In this document: in pieces, positions 18,848 to 28,819 of the stretch
How positions within the stretch are numbered: position 1 is the stretch's first letter
Layout: each line of letters begins with the position of its first letter
Origin: Candidatus Azobacteroides sp.
GTDB lineage: Bacteria > Bacteroidota > Bacteroidia > Bacteroidales > Azobacteroidaceae
Direction: 5' to 3'
DNA: 59,622 bases
NCBI GenBank assembly: GCA_009778655.1
Contig: WRFZ01000177.1
Coordinates: forward strand, 1-59,622
The notes under the pieces: generated by a model
Database searches by the model: none
Seen by the model: only the letters and a program-made list of their open reading frames with translations
What the model was told of the DNA's origin: nothing
Made by a program: the position numbers and the translations under genes

Positions 18848-19729
18848 TTAAATAAAAAACAAGTCGTCTCCTTCCATCCGGAGGTATCGGTTGACGGCAA
18901 AATAAGTAGCGCACAGCGAAATAAAAATCCCTAAAATAAGAACGCTTCCGGCTGTTATATACAACGAATGAATATCAATCATTTCCCTTATTTCCGGATT
19001 ATCGCCGGAAATATAGAACAAGCCCCAAAAGAGCAAAGCGATAGCGATAATCGCCGCAATAATCCCGCAAAAAACCTGCGTTTTAATAAACGGTTTTCGA
19101 ATGAAACCCGCCGTAGCGCCGACCAATTTCATCGTATGAATCAAAAACCGATTGGAATAAACGGTTAATCGAATCGTATTGTTTATTAAAGCGAACGAAA
19201 TAATAAGCAGAAGTACGGCTAAGCCTAAAAGTATAATGCTTATTCTTCGAAAGTTATCATTAACCAACGTCATTAATTCTTTTCGGTATTCGACGGTACT
19301 GATATCCGATGAAAATGCTTTGATTTGACTTTCTATCTCCGGAAATTGTTCCGGATGCGTATATTCCGAACGCAAACGAACGACAATCAAACCGGGCAAA
19401 GGATTAAATCCCAAAAATTCTTCCGGGTTTTGTCCTATATCGGCTTCCAATTGTTTTGCAGCCGCTTCCTTCGAAATATATTCGGTGGTTTTGACGAAAT
19501 CGGTCGCTTCTAATTTTTTGATTATTCGATTAATTTCCGCCTCGTTCGTATCGTCGGATAAGACAATATCGAAAGAAAGGCTTTCTTTCACGTAGGAAGA
19601 TAAATTTTTTGCCATAAAAGCGAGCAAAATAATTAACCCCAGCAAAAACAAAACCAAAGAAATACTTATGGTAGCAGTTAATCTTGAATTAATAAAAGTC
19701 GCCGATGAAATAGAACGCTTATTTCTCAT
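18848..19729 (-). CDS. ftsX: Cell division protein FtsX (ABC transporter permease)
   Basis: 293 aa. One N-terminal transmembrane helix precedes a periplasmic domain (~residues 45-165, with SFDIVLSDDTNEAEI and FLGFNPLPGLIVVRL), followed by three C-terminal helices. This is the FtsX layout. With the ATPase FtsE it regulates peptidoglycan hydrolases at the division site. VYSNRFLIHTMKLVGAT is the cytoplasmic coupling helix region. ftsE is not in the window, which is common in this phylum. The gene is first in a unit with DUF3098 and uppP. Confidence 0.93.
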   Translation of the reverse strand: MRNKRSISSATFINSRLTATISISLVLFLLGLIILLAFMAKNLSSYVKESLSFDIVLSDDTNEAEINRIIKKLEATDFVKTTEYISKEAAAKQLEADIGQNPEEFLGFNPLPGLIVVRLRSEYTHPEQFPEIESQIKAFSSDISTVEYRKELMTLVNDNFRRISIILLGLAVLLLIISFALINNTIRLTVYSNRFLIHTMKLVGATAGFIRKPFIKTQVFCGIIAAIIAIALLFWGLFYISGDNPEIREMIDIHSLYITAGSVLILGIFISLCATYFAVNRYLRMEGDDLFFI

Positions 19730-19787
19730 TCTTAATGCGTGAAAATTTGAATTGAACCGGTTAGGATATAAAATCCCGAATTTGCCG

Positions 19788-19795
19788 CAAAATTA
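19788..19795 (-). promoter_or_regulatory. -7 box for the ftsX-DUF3098-uppP unit
   Basis: TAATTTTG on the minus strand fits TAnnTTTG, 58 bp before the ftsX ATG. No clear TTG at -33. The rest of the 200-bp gap (19730-19929) shows no other feature. Confidence 0.5.
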
Positions 19796-19929
19796 TAAAA
19801 AATAGTTAGGATTTCGCTCGTTTTAATTTTTTTTAACAAAATGGCAAGTTGTTTTGTTTTACAATGTCGGAGCCTTGTTTTTAGCTTGATATAGATACGT
19901 GGTGTCTGTTGCACAACATTAATCAGAAT

Positions 19930-20961
19930 TCACCAATTAATTTTAGCTATTTTAGTAAAAATGGTATGATCTGTAATACATGCTTCGACAACCAGATACA
20001 AAAGGAGAAACAAGATCATACAAAACGAGTTAATGAAGAACATGAAAATACATTTAAGACGCGATATTGCTTTGCTTTCTTTGTAAATCACTCGGTGGGA
20101 ATGAAAAAAATAATAGATAAAATAAAAAAACAGCGTTATTGAAAACAAGACATAACCGGTATGTATCCATCCGATTGTCCTTAATTGAAAGAACGATATT
20201 ATCCATCGGATCAAAATAAATAATAGGCTGCCTAACAGAACGAACGAAAAATAGTGGAGCGTATAAATGCCGTGGTCGAAATAATACCATTTTTTCTTGT
20301 TGTGAAATATCCAAAGCCAGAAAGCAAAAATAGGCATATATACAAAAATCGCTTTGGGAAAATCATGCATAATCCTTTCTTGAATTTTCTCCTTGTTTTT
20401 GTCTATTTTCTCCCAAGTTTCTTTGACTGATTTTTCTTTTTTATTATTGTCCTCGGACTTTTCATCATCATTATCTTCGGACTTTTTATCGGTCGTTTTC
20501 GCCGTTTTTTCTTGTTTATTGTTCTTCACTTGCTTTTTAGCAGCCGGTTCTTGAGGTTTTGGCGCGCTTTCTTCCGGGTTACTGTTGTTATCTTGCGTTC
20601 CGGTAATCATTTCCTGTGTCTGTTCTTTTTCTTTCTCGGCGGTATCCGGAAGAATTGCCGGAATGAAAAACGTAATAAAACTGATAAATATATATAAACT
20701 AACGGGAGGCACATAACGCTTTCGTTTGCCGGCAAGGTATTCTTTGGTTAATTTTGCGGGATGAAAAAGCAAATATCGGATAGTTTTCCATAACCGACTG
20801 TCGTAATGCACAAAATCTTCTGTGAAATGAATGAAAAGATAATGAAAAGGCTGACGTGTTTCAACGTTTTCCTGTCCGCATTCCGGACAAAACCGTTTTT
20901 CCACGAATTGTCCGCAATTCTCGCAACTCTTATTTTCCCGCAATTTCCCGTGGTGACTCAT
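19930..20961 (-). CDS. DUF3667 membrane protein with N-terminal zinc ribbon
   Basis: 343 aa. The N-terminus has two CxxC pairs (CENCGQFVEKRFCPECGQ), a zinc ribbon, followed by HYLFIHFTEDFVHYDSRLWKT and LLFHPAKLTKEYLAGKRKRY, the hallmark of DUF3667 proteins. One helix follows the ribbon region. A very charged, probably disordered Lys/Glu/Asp segment (~residues 115-190, with KKSEDNDDEKSEDNNKKEK) precedes four more hydrophobic helices. The function is unknown. It is a single gene flanked by a terminator-like structure upstream. Confidence 0.85.
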   Translation of the reverse strand: MSHHGKLRENKSCENCGQFVEKRFCPECGQENVETRQPFHYLFIHFTEDFVHYDSRLWKTIRYLLFHPAKLTKEYLAGKRKRYVPPVSLYIFISFITFFIPAILPDTAEKEKEQTQEMITGTQDNNSNPEESAPKPQEPAAKKQVKNNKQEKTAKTTDKKSEDNDDEKSEDNNKKEKSVKETWEKIDKNKEKIQERIMHDFPKAIFVYMPIFAFWLWIFHNKKKWYYFDHGIYTLHYFSFVLLGSLLFILIRWIISFFQLRTIGWIHTGYVLFSITLFFYFIYYFFHSHRVIYKESKAISRLKCIFMFFINSFCMILFLLLYLVVEACITDHTIFTKIAKINW

Positions 20962-20979
20962 CCGTTATCAATTAATTTT

Positions 20980-21102
20980 AAAAGGCCGTATCAAAAACCT
21001 GTCATTCCGCGCTTGACGCGGGATCCCTTTTTATTATCCGGGGATTGCGGGTCTTCGCTACGCTACGCCCGCAATGACACATCACTTTTGATACGGCCTT
21101 TT
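20980..21102. terminator. Terminator-like inverted repeat with a GC-rich palindrome pair in its loop (element R1)
   Basis: Perfect 17-bp arms at 20980-20996 and 21086-21102 start with AAAAGGCCGTATC and end in its complement. The 89-bp loop holds two further palindromes: one around CCGCGCTTGACGCGG (21001-21027) and one with arms GATTGCGGG / CCCGCAATG (21040-21078). It lies 20 bp past the stop of the sugar transporter. Confidence 0.85.
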
Positions 21103-21122
21103 CATTGATAGAACGTATTCCG

Positions 21123-22430
21123 TTAATTTACCGGAATGTCTTTATTTACGTTTTTGCAACCGACCATCGCATAATAGAATAAGTAAATGAGACCTGCCAC
21201 GACTACCCAATAGCTGACTAGGTAACCCACGCCGCCGGCCATATCAACGATTCCGTTTTGCAATAAAGGCAGAATGCCTCCGCCGCAAACAAGTACCATG
21301 AAAATACCGGAAGCTTTTTCCGTATATTTTCCTAAGCCTTCCACCGCAAGATTAAAGATTCCGCCCCACATCACCGAAGTACACAAACCGATGCAAACAA
21401 GCAACGCCGCATTAACGGGTACGCTCGCTAAGCCGAACAACCCTTCCGCATCGTTTTTGAATACCGGTAAATCAATCATTACGGAATCCGGAGCAAACAT
21501 AGCGGATAAGGTTAATACCAAACCGATGGCGGAAGCTACACCCAACATGGTCTTTGCGGACACTTTACTTCCGATAGCAGCTCCTATGAGTCGTCCGATA
21601 AGCATCAGGAACCAGTAAGTCGCCGCAACGGAACCGGCAATCGCTTCGGCATTTCCGGAGCCGTGCAATTGTAAAACATCCAAGGTCGGATTTTGAAGCC
21701 ATTTGTTTAATACATTGGGAACGCCTACTTCAACGCCTACATATAAAAATATACCTAAAGCGCCTAAAATAAAGTGACGGAAAGATAGCGGACTGTATTG
21801 AGATTTATCGGCAGTTTCTTGATATTTATTTTCGTTTTCGGGAATAGCGGTTAATCCGATAACGATGAATGCAAATGCAAAAATAGCTAAAGCAGTGTAC
21901 ATTAAGGGGAAGACATGACTGATTTGAGCCTTTGTTATTTCGGGAATTAATACGCCGGTCAAAATAATAACAGCCGTACCGGAAAGAGAATTGAAAGAGC
22001 CGCCTATTTGTATCAATTGGTTTCCTTTATTTCCTCCTCCGCCTAATTTATTCAGCATGGGGTTGACCACCGTATTCAGTAAACACATGGAGAAACCGGC
22101 AACGAAAGCTCCCAACAAGTAAACGCCGAAACTTCCGAACACTCCGGATAAAGTTTGGATGCCGACTCCTACAAAACCAATGGCAATCGCAATAAGCGCC
22201 GTTTTTTTGTACCCGAGTTTTTGAAGTAAATTACCTGCCGGATAGCCCATCACCGCGTATGCAATGAAATTGGCGAAGACGCCGAGGGTTCCCATCCAGT
22301 TGGGTACTTGAAATTGATACTTTAATATGTCTCCCATGGGAGAAGCTAAATTTGTAACAAATGAGATCATACCGAAAAGGAAGATCATCACGATAATGGG
22401 TAACAAATAATTTTTTTTCTCTTGTACCAT
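21123..22430 (-). CDS. Sugar MFS transporter (FucP/GluP, glucose/galactose family)
   Basis: 435 aa with 12 predicted transmembrane segments. The N-terminus (MIFLFGMISFVTNLASPMGD) and the VNPMLNKLGGGGNKGNQLIQ segment are typical of the FucP-type proton-coupled sugar symporters. Likely substrates are glucose, galactose or fucose. The gene is 36 bp downstream of galM in the same direction, which supports a hexose substrate, and a GH29 fucosidase lies 10 kb away. There are no disruptions. The exact sugar cannot be read from the sequence. Confidence 0.88.
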   Translation of the reverse strand: MVQEKKNYLLPIIVMIFLFGMISFVTNLASPMGDILKYQFQVPNWMGTLGVFANFIAYAVMGYPAGNLLQKLGYKKTALIAIAIGFVGVGIQTLSGVFGSFGVYLLGAFVAGFSMCLLNTVVNPMLNKLGGGGNKGNQLIQIGGSFNSLSGTAVIILTGVLIPEITKAQISHVFPLMYTALAIFAFAFIVIGLTAIPENENKYQETADKSQYSPLSFRHFILGALGIFLYVGVEVGVPNVLNKWLQNPTLDVLQLHGSGNAEAIAGSVAATYWFLMLIGRLIGAAIGSKVSAKTMLGVASAIGLVLTLSAMFAPDSVMIDLPVFKNDAEGLFGLASVPVNAALLVCIGLCTSVMWGGIFNLAVEGLGKYTEKASGIFMVLVCGGGILPLLQNGIVDMAGGVGYLVSYWVVVAGLIYLFYYAMVGCKNVNKDIPVN

Positions 22431-22466
22431 GATACTTAGTTTATTAGATTATTTATAATATTTAAT

Positions 22467-23540
<1,074 letters not shown>

Positions 23541-23588
23541 GGTATTTTGCGTGGATTATTTATATAAAAAATGTACAAATATATGTAA

Positions 23589-24401
23589 TTATTTCAACAA
23601 ATTTTTACAATTCAGATTGTTTTTTTCTATATCCTTAAAATAAGAATAAGTCCCCACTTTTAATTCATAAGTGGCCGCTTCATCGCAAACGATGATTCCT
23701 TTCGGATGCAATTGAAGCGCCGTAATGGTCCACTTCTGAGAAACGGCGCCTTCGACCGCTTCCGCCAACGCGCGCGCTTTGGCAAGTCCGTTCGCCAAAA
23801 TTAAAACTTCCTTGGAACGCATAACGGTTCCGACGCCTACGGTCAATGCCGTTTTCGGCACTTTATTCACATCGTTATCAAAAAAACGCGAATTAGCCGC
23901 AATCGTATCGGTAGTTAATGTCTTTATCCGGGTGTTTGAATTTAAGGAAGAACCGGGTTCGTTGAAAGCAATGTGTCCGTCAACTCCCATGCCTCCTATA
24001 AATAGATCAACGCCGCCGGCTTGCTTGATTTTTTCTTCATAATGAATACATTCCGATTCCAAATCCGGTGCATTCCCATTTAAAATATTAATGTTTTCCG
24101 GACGGATATCAATGTGTCTGAAAAAATTATTCCGCATAAATGAATGGTAACTTTCGGGATGTTCTTCCGGAAGCCCTACATATTCGTCCATATTGAAAGT
24201 GATGACATTCTTGAATGAAACAAACTTGTTTCGGTTTAATTCCGCTAAATGGCGGTACATTCCCAAGGGAGAAGAGCCGGTCGGCAATCCCAAGACAAAA
24301 GGTTTATCTTCGGAAGGATTGGCTTTAACTATTTTGGATGCAACATAATATGCTGCCCATTCGGATAACGCTTCGTAGTCGGGTTGAATGATTAATCGCA
24401 T
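23589..24401 (-). CDS. nagB: Glucosamine-6-phosphate deaminase
   Basis: 270 aa, the standard bacterial NagB length. It converts glucosamine 6-phosphate to fructose 6-phosphate and ammonia, the key step in amino-sugar use. Visible motifs are [15 protein letters not shown] (phosphate binding), FNMDEYVGL (catalytic Asp) and [15 protein letters not shown] (catalytic Asp/His pair). It is divergent from the ROK kinase gene across a 101-bp promoter region and upstream of galM. This grouping indicates use of host- or plant-derived amino sugars and hexoses. Confidence 0.96.
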   Translation of the reverse strand: MRLIIQPDYEALSEWAAYYVASKIVKANPSEDKPFVLGLPTGSSPLGMYRHLAELNRNKFVSFKNVITFNMDEYVGLPEEHPESYHSFMRNNFFRHIDIRPENINILNGNAPDLESECIHYEEKIKQAGGVDLFIGGMGVDGHIAFNEPGSSLNSNTRIKTLTTDTIAANSRFFDNDVNKVPKTALTVGVGTVMRSKEVLILANGLAKARALAEAVEGAVSQKWTITALQLHPKGIIVCDEAATYELKVGTYSYFKDIEKNNLNCKNLLK

Positions 24402-24439
24402 ATACTTTTATTTAATGTTTTCGCAAAATTAAGGAAAAA

Positions 24440-24471
24440 TTTGAATGTGTGATTAAGATTTCCTAATTTTG
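24440..24471 (+). promoter_or_regulatory. Promoter of the ROK-VOC-MBOAT-SGNH genes
   Basis: TTTG at 24440-24443, a 20-bp spacer and TAATTTTG at 24464-24471, 31 bp before the ATG. On the opposite strand TAATTTTG at 24424-24431 may be the -7 box for nagB. Confidence 0.75.
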
Positions 24472-24502
24472 TATCAAATATTAATAATAAAAACGAACAA
24501 CA

Positions 24503-25465
24503 ATGGATAAACCGTATGTAATTGGGATTGATATGGGCGGTACAAACACTGCTTTCGGGATTGTGGACAGGAGAGGAGAAATTTTGTTTCGGGATTCCAT
24601 CAGCACCTTAGGATATACCAAAGGAGAAGATTATGTTAACGATTTGGGAAATGCGGTCAATGATTTAATCGAAAAGAACAATTTAAAGGGTCTGATTAAA
24701 GGAATCGGTATGGGAGTTCCGAACGGAAATATGAACGACGGAACCGTGGAAAATGCCGCCAATATTCCATGGGCAAAAGGAATCGTTGTTCCTCTGGCTG
24801 CAATGATGGGAAAAAAAACGGGTTTACCTTGTTCGTTAACCAATGATGCAAATGCCGCTGCCTTAGGAGAAATGGCTTACGGAGCGGCGAAAGGGATGAA
24901 AGATTTTATCGTAATTACATTGGGTACGGGTGTGGGAAGCGGAATCGTTTCCAACGGACAATTAGTGGTCGGACACGACGGATTTGCCGGCGAATTGGGT
25001 CACGTGAGAGTAATTCGTGAAAACGGGCGAATTTGCGGTTGCGGTCGCACCGGTTGCTTGGAAACGTATGCTTCTGCGACGGGAGTTACTCGTACCGCCC
25101 GGGAATTTATGGAAATACAACCGGAAAGAGCATCGGTTTTACGGGAAATTCAACATCGTCCGATTACTTCAAAAGATGTTTATGAAGCGGCAAAAAAAGG
25201 AGATAAATTAGCAATTGAAATTTTTAATTTCACCGGTAGAATATTGGGTGAAGCCTTTTGTGATTTTGTCGCGTTTTCAAGTCCGAAAGCATTCATTCTT
25301 TTCGGCGGCCTGTCTCACTCCGGGAGTTTTTTGATTGATCCTCTGAAAAAAGCGATGGAAGATCATATGTTGAATGTTTATAAAGGAAAGACGGAAGTGC
25401 TCATATCCAAACTGAATGATGCGGAAGCCGCTATTCTGGGCGCAAGCGCTTTGGCTTGGGAATAA
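24503..25465 (+). CDS. ROK family sugar kinase (glucokinase-like)
   Basis: 320 aa. The ASKHA ATPase fold is seen from the phosphate loop GIDMGGTNTAFG at the N-terminus, the catalytic region LTNDANAAALGEMAYG (Asp as general base) and VITLGTGVGSGIV. The ROK zinc motif CGCGRTGCLETYAS is present. There is no helix-turn-helix extension, so it is an enzyme rather than a NagC-type repressor. Probable substrate is glucose or an N-acetylated hexosamine; being opposite nagB favours hexose/hexosamine catabolism. The VOC gene follows after 57 bp in the same direction. Confidence 0.9.
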   Translation: MDKPYVIGIDMGGTNTAFGIVDRRGEILFRDSISTLGYTKGEDYVNDLGNAVNDLIEKNNLKGLIKGIGMGVPNGNMNDGTVENAANIPWAKGIVVPLAAMMGKKTGLPCSLTNDANAAALGEMAYGAAKGMKDFIVITLGTGVGSGIVSNGQLVVGHDGFAGELGHVRVIRENGRICGCGRTGCLETYASATGVTRTAREFMEIQPERASVLREIQHRPITSKDVYEAAKKGDKLAIEIFNFTGRILGEAFCDFVAFSSPKAFILFGGLSHSGSFLIDPLKKAMEDHMLNVYKGKTEVLISKLNDAEAAILGASALAWE

Positions 25466-25522
25466 CGCGGAGAGATTACATAATAGATACTATTGAAAGC
25501 AATTTATTCAAAATTAAACCGA

Positions 25523-25912
25523 ATGGATTTTCATCATGTGGGAGTTGCCGTTCATTCCATTGAAGAAACGGCAAAATGGTATGTGAATAAAGGGTATGAT
25601 ATGACGGAAACTTTTAATGACCCTATTCAAAAAGTATATATTGCATTTTTGAAGCGGAGCGACAGTCCTTTATTGGAATTGGTTCAACCGGCGGATAAAA
25701 TTTCGCCGGTGTCTAATATTCTGAAAAAATCGGGCGTTTCAGCTTATCATTTTTGTTATGAAACAGACAATTTACAAGAGACTATAGAAGATATGGAAAA
25801 ACAAGATTTTAAAGTACTGATTGAACCCGTTCCGGCTGTTGCATTCAATAATAGAAAAATCAGCTTCTTGTATAACATAGATATTGGTTTAATTGAATTG
25901 TTGGAAAAATAA
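25523..25912 (+). CDS. VOC (glyoxalase/epimerase-fold) protein
   Basis: 129 aa from the ATG at 25523; a TTG 30 bp earlier is possible. The product starts MDFHHVGVAVHSIEETAKWY, with the metal-ligand His and the beta-alpha-beta-beta-beta module of the vicinal oxygen chelate superfamily. A second half has AYHFCYETDNLQETIEDM and ends IGLIELLEK with the conserved Glu. It resembles methylmalonyl-CoA epimerase and the small VOC proteins found next to acyltransferases in surface-polysaccharide loci. The stop is one base before the MBOAT start, so translation is probably coupled. The substrate is unknown. Confidence 0.78.
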   Translation: MDFHHVGVAVHSIEETAKWYVNKGYDMTETFNDPIQKVYIAFLKRSDSPLLELVQPADKISPVSNILKKSGVSAYHFCYETDNLQETIEDMEKQDFKVLIEPVPAVAFNNRKISFLYNIDIGLIELLEK

Positions 25913-25913
25913 A

Positions 25914-27368
25914 ATGGTATTCAATTCTATTGAATTTTTAATTTTCTTTACAGTCGTTTTTTCTCTCTATCATTTTTTCTTGAAAGAAAAAACAAGAGGA
26001 CAAAATGTATTGTTACTTATTACGAGTTATGTGTTTTACGCATGGGCAAATTGGAAGATTTTGCCTTTACTTGCAGCGGTAACAGTCATTTTTTACGGAT
26101 TGGGTATTGCCGTATTTGAGGCAAAAACCGATAAACGCAAACAACTGTTTACGTTAACAGGCGTAATTCTCGGTATCGGAACATTACTGTATTTCAAATA
26201 CACCAATTTTTTTATATCTTCATTCAAAGATCTGTTTGAAAGTATCGGATTACGAACCAATCTGCATACTTTCAAAATTATTCTGCCGATAGGTATCAGT
26301 TTCTATACTTTCCGTTTACTGAGTTATATCATTGACATTCAGCGCGGCAAATTTGAACCGACACGCGATATTGTCGTGTTTGCAACTTATGTGGCGTTTT
26401 TCCCCTGTATTCTTTCCGGACCGATTGACCGTCCGGCAACCTTGATTCCGCAATTGCAAAGCAAACGGGTATTTGATTATTCACTCGCAGTGAACGGAAT
26501 GAGGCAAATCTTGTGGGGACTGTTCAAAAAAATAGTTGTAGCCGACAACTGTGCGGTTTTTGTCAATCAAGCATTCGACGGCGATTATCAGATGCAGACG
26601 GGTAGTACATTGTTGTTGGCTGCCGTTTTTTATTCGTTCCAAATGTATGCCGACTTTTCGGGATATTCCGATATGGCGATCGGTGTGGCAAAGTTATTGG
26701 GATTTCGTGTAACCAAAAATTTCGATTATCCGTTTTTTGTTCAAAATATTGCGGAATATTGGCGAAAGTGGCATATCTCACTTACTTCCTGGTTGACCGA
26801 TTATGTATTTATGCCTTTGAATATCAAATGGAGGGATTGGGGGAATCGAGGTACGATAGCCGCCATAATGATAACCTTTATACTTATCGGTTTATGGCAT
26901 GGCGATAATTGGAAATTTGTATTCTTCGGTTTGTATAACGGGTTGTTGTATATTCCTTTGATTTTATCGGGAGCTATGTTTAAAAAGAACAAATTAATGA
27001 CTTACGGATGGGGATTCCCTAAACCCAAAGTATTTTTTAATATCCTGTTAACCTTTGGATTAGTATCCGTAGGAAATGTCATTTTTCGCGCCGACACTCT
27101 CGGACAAGCATTTGAATATTTGGGAAGAATGGCGAATATTCGTTCGTTTTATTCTATGCCGGACGAAAATACGCTCTTATTGAAAAGCGTGTTTGTTGTT
27201 GCTTGTATGCTGATTGTGGAATGGTCCGAAAGAAAAAATAATTTCGGACTTGAAAAATTGGGAATAACGTGGAAGCCCGTTTTCAGATACGCCATGTATT
27301 ATGTTCTTGTGTTATTAATATTTTTATCCGCCGGAAAAGAACAGATATTCATATACTTTCAATTTTGA
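25914..27368 (+). CDS. MBOAT family O-acyltransferase (AlgI/PatA-like)
   Basis: 484 aa from the ATG at 25914, just after the VOC stop. It is a multi-spanning membrane protein with about 11 hydrophobic segments. Family signatures are ILPIGISFYTFRLLSYIID, FFPCILSGPIDRP, YSDMAIGVAKLLGF, NIAEYWRKWHISLTSWL and the catalytic His of LIGLWHGDNWKF. AlgI and PatA move acyl groups across the membrane for O-acetylation of alginate or peptidoglycan. The following SGNH-like protein is the expected periplasmic partner. Inference: acylates a surface polysaccharide or peptidoglycan. Confidence 0.92.
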   Translation: MVFNSIEFLIFFTVVFSLYHFFLKEKTRGQNVLLLITSYVFYAWANWKILPLLAAVTVIFYGLGIAVFEAKTDKRKQLFTLTGVILGIGTLLYFKYTNFFISSFKDLFESIGLRTNLHTFKIILPIGISFYTFRLLSYIIDIQRGKFEPTRDIVVFATYVAFFPCILSGPIDRPATLIPQLQSKRVFDYSLAVNGMRQILWGLFKKIVVADNCAVFVNQAFDGDYQMQTGSTLLLAAVFYSFQMYADFSGYSDMAIGVAKLLGFRVTKNFDYPFFVQNIAEYWRKWHISLTSWLTDYVFMPLNIKWRDWGNRGTIAAIMITFILIGLWHGDNWKFVFFGLYNGLLYIPLILSGAMFKKNKLMTYGWGFPKPKVFFNILLTFGLVSVGNVIFRADTLGQAFEYLGRMANIRSFYSMPDENTLLLKSVFVVACMLIVEWSERKNNFGLEKLGITWKPVFRYAMYYVLVLLIFLSAGKEQIFIYFQF

Positions 27369-27371
27369 TTT

Positions 27372-28301
27372 ATGAAACGATTCATTCTCAAAACGTGTTT
27401 ACTGCTTTTGCCTATTGTTGTTTTGGCCGGGTCTATGGAATATTTGTTACGGCAAATCCCCAATGATTACACCTATAAGAAGGGCTATCTTGATAAACAT
27501 GCCGAAGAAATAGAATTATTGATTTTAGGCTCTTCGGACGCATATTATGGAATAAATCCGGTTTATTTTTCACAAAATACATTCAATGCCTGTCATGTAT
27601 CTCAAACCTTGGATTTGGATTTGAAAGTTTTCAATAAGTATCAAGACCGTTTGAATGATTTAAAATTTATTATTATACCGATTTCATATCCCACATTGTG
27701 GGTCAAATTAGAAAGCGGGGTAGAGTCTTGGAGAATAAAAAATTATGCACTTTATTACGGAATAAAAACAAAATCTCCGGAGGATAATTCCGAACTGCTG
27801 AACGGTAAACTCGGAATCAATATTGAACGATTATACAAATATTATGTGAAGAAAAAGAATGATATTTTTTCTTCGGAGCTTGGTTGGGGAACCAATTTTT
27901 CATCCGGAAATGCAGCTGATTTAGAAAAAACCGGGAAAGCTACGGCATCTTATCACACGATCAAAACTATTTATTCAAAAGAAAACGCAAAAATATTTAC
28001 GGAAAATATAGAGATATTAAACTCATTTGCTGAGTTATGCAATCGGAAAGACGTGAAATTGATACTTATTACCCCTCCAGCTTATCGCAGTTATCGGGAG
28101 AATTTGAATGCGGAACAATGGAATAAAACGATTGAAACAATGGACGATTTCGCAGCGAAACACAATAATTGTTACTATATCAATTGGCTTGAAAATCCCG
28201 ATTTTACGGCAGCCGATTTTTATGATGCCAATCATTTGAATGAAATCGGAGCAAAAAAACTTTCCGAAAAATTAGCTTGTTACATTGATTCCATAAAGTA
28301 G
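27372..28301 (+). CDS. SGNH-like exported protein, putative MBOAT partner (AlgJ/PatB-like)
   Basis: 309 aa. An N-terminal hydrophobic helix (LLLLPIVVLAGSMEYLL) serves as signal or anchor. A GDSL-like block I is seen as LLILGSSDAYYGINP, with a candidate nucleophile Ser at about residue 56, and the C-terminal block V as YDANHLNEIGAKKLSE (Asp and His of the catalytic dyad). This is the arrangement in SGNH proteins that pair with MBOAT acyltransferases and complete O-acetyl transfer in the periplasm. It begins three bases after the MBOAT stop and is the last gene before a bidirectional terminator. Acceptor unknown. Confidence 0.75.
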   Translation: MKRFILKTCLLLLPIVVLAGSMEYLLRQIPNDYTYKKGYLDKHAEEIELLILGSSDAYYGINPVYFSQNTFNACHVSQTLDLDLKVFNKYQDRLNDLKFIIIPISYPTLWVKLESGVESWRIKNYALYYGIKTKSPEDNSELLNGKLGINIERLYKYYVKKKNDIFSSELGWGTNFSSGNAADLEKTGKATASYHTIKTIYSKENAKIFTENIEILNSFAELCNRKDVKLILITPPAYRSYRENLNAEQWNKTIETMDDFAAKHNNCYYINWLENPDFTAADFYDANHLNEIGAKKLSEKLACYIDSIK

Positions 28302-28334
28302 AGGCTGTCTCAAAAAGACTTTAGACACAGCCTC
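28301..28334. terminator. Bidirectional terminator between converging units
   Basis: GAGGCTGT at 28301-28308 pairs with ACAGCCTC at 28327-28334, flanked by A-rich and T-rich sequence. It separates the plus-strand SGNH gene from the end of the minus-strand sigma operon. Confidence 0.75.
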
Positions 28335-28346
28335 GTTTCTTACTTT

Positions 28347-28811
28347 TTATTCCTTATCATTGTTATCCGTAATTTCTTGAATATCTTTTATCGTGAAATC
28401 GCCGACAAGTCGGAGGGCGGTATAATTATCATCGCTTTCTACCAACATGATCAATTCTTTTATCCGGTCGCCTTCCATGTCGGAATAAAAATTAACGCGG
28501 CTGTTTCCATCTTTGACGCGCATCAATTCCTGATGTTTAGAGCTGACCAATTGAACAAATTCTTTTTTCATTTGCGCTATCTTGTCTTGCTTTTCGGTGG
28601 AAACAAGTTGCAGCGATTCGATTTTCCCTTTCATATTCGTCAAATTTACCCCGACTTTTTCTATTTGAGGCATCAGTTGAAACATCGCTTTTGAGATATA
28701 AACCGAAGTTACATCATCCATATCGGCATATTTGTCGAATAATTTGCTTTGCGCAAATCCGATGCTTGTACAAAATAAGCAAAGGACGGCAAGAAAATAT
28801 TTTGTTTGCAT
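28347..28811 (-). CDS. DUF4252 exported protein (distal copy)
   Basis: 154 aa. Signal peptide to about residue 20 (FLAVLCLFCTSIGFAQ) and a mature part of mixed charge with DDVTSVYISKAMFQLMPQ, fitting DUF4252. It shares a layout with the first gene of the same operon (FDKYADMDDVTSVYISKAMF against FNEFSKEKDVIHVSVGQFTM) but the two are clearly diverged. The function is unknown; probably an envelope protein controlled by the sigma factor. It is the last of four genes and lies 8 bp after the putative anti-sigma gene. Confidence 0.82.
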   Translation of the reverse strand: MQTKYFLAVLCLFCTSIGFAQSKLFDKYADMDDVTSVYISKAMFQLMPQIEKVGVNLTNMKGKIESLQLVSTEKQDKIAQMKKEFVQLVSSKHQELMRVKDGNSRVNFYSDMEGDRIKELIMLVESDDNYTALRLVGDFTIKDIQEITDNNDKE

Positions 28812-28819
28812 AGCTTTAT

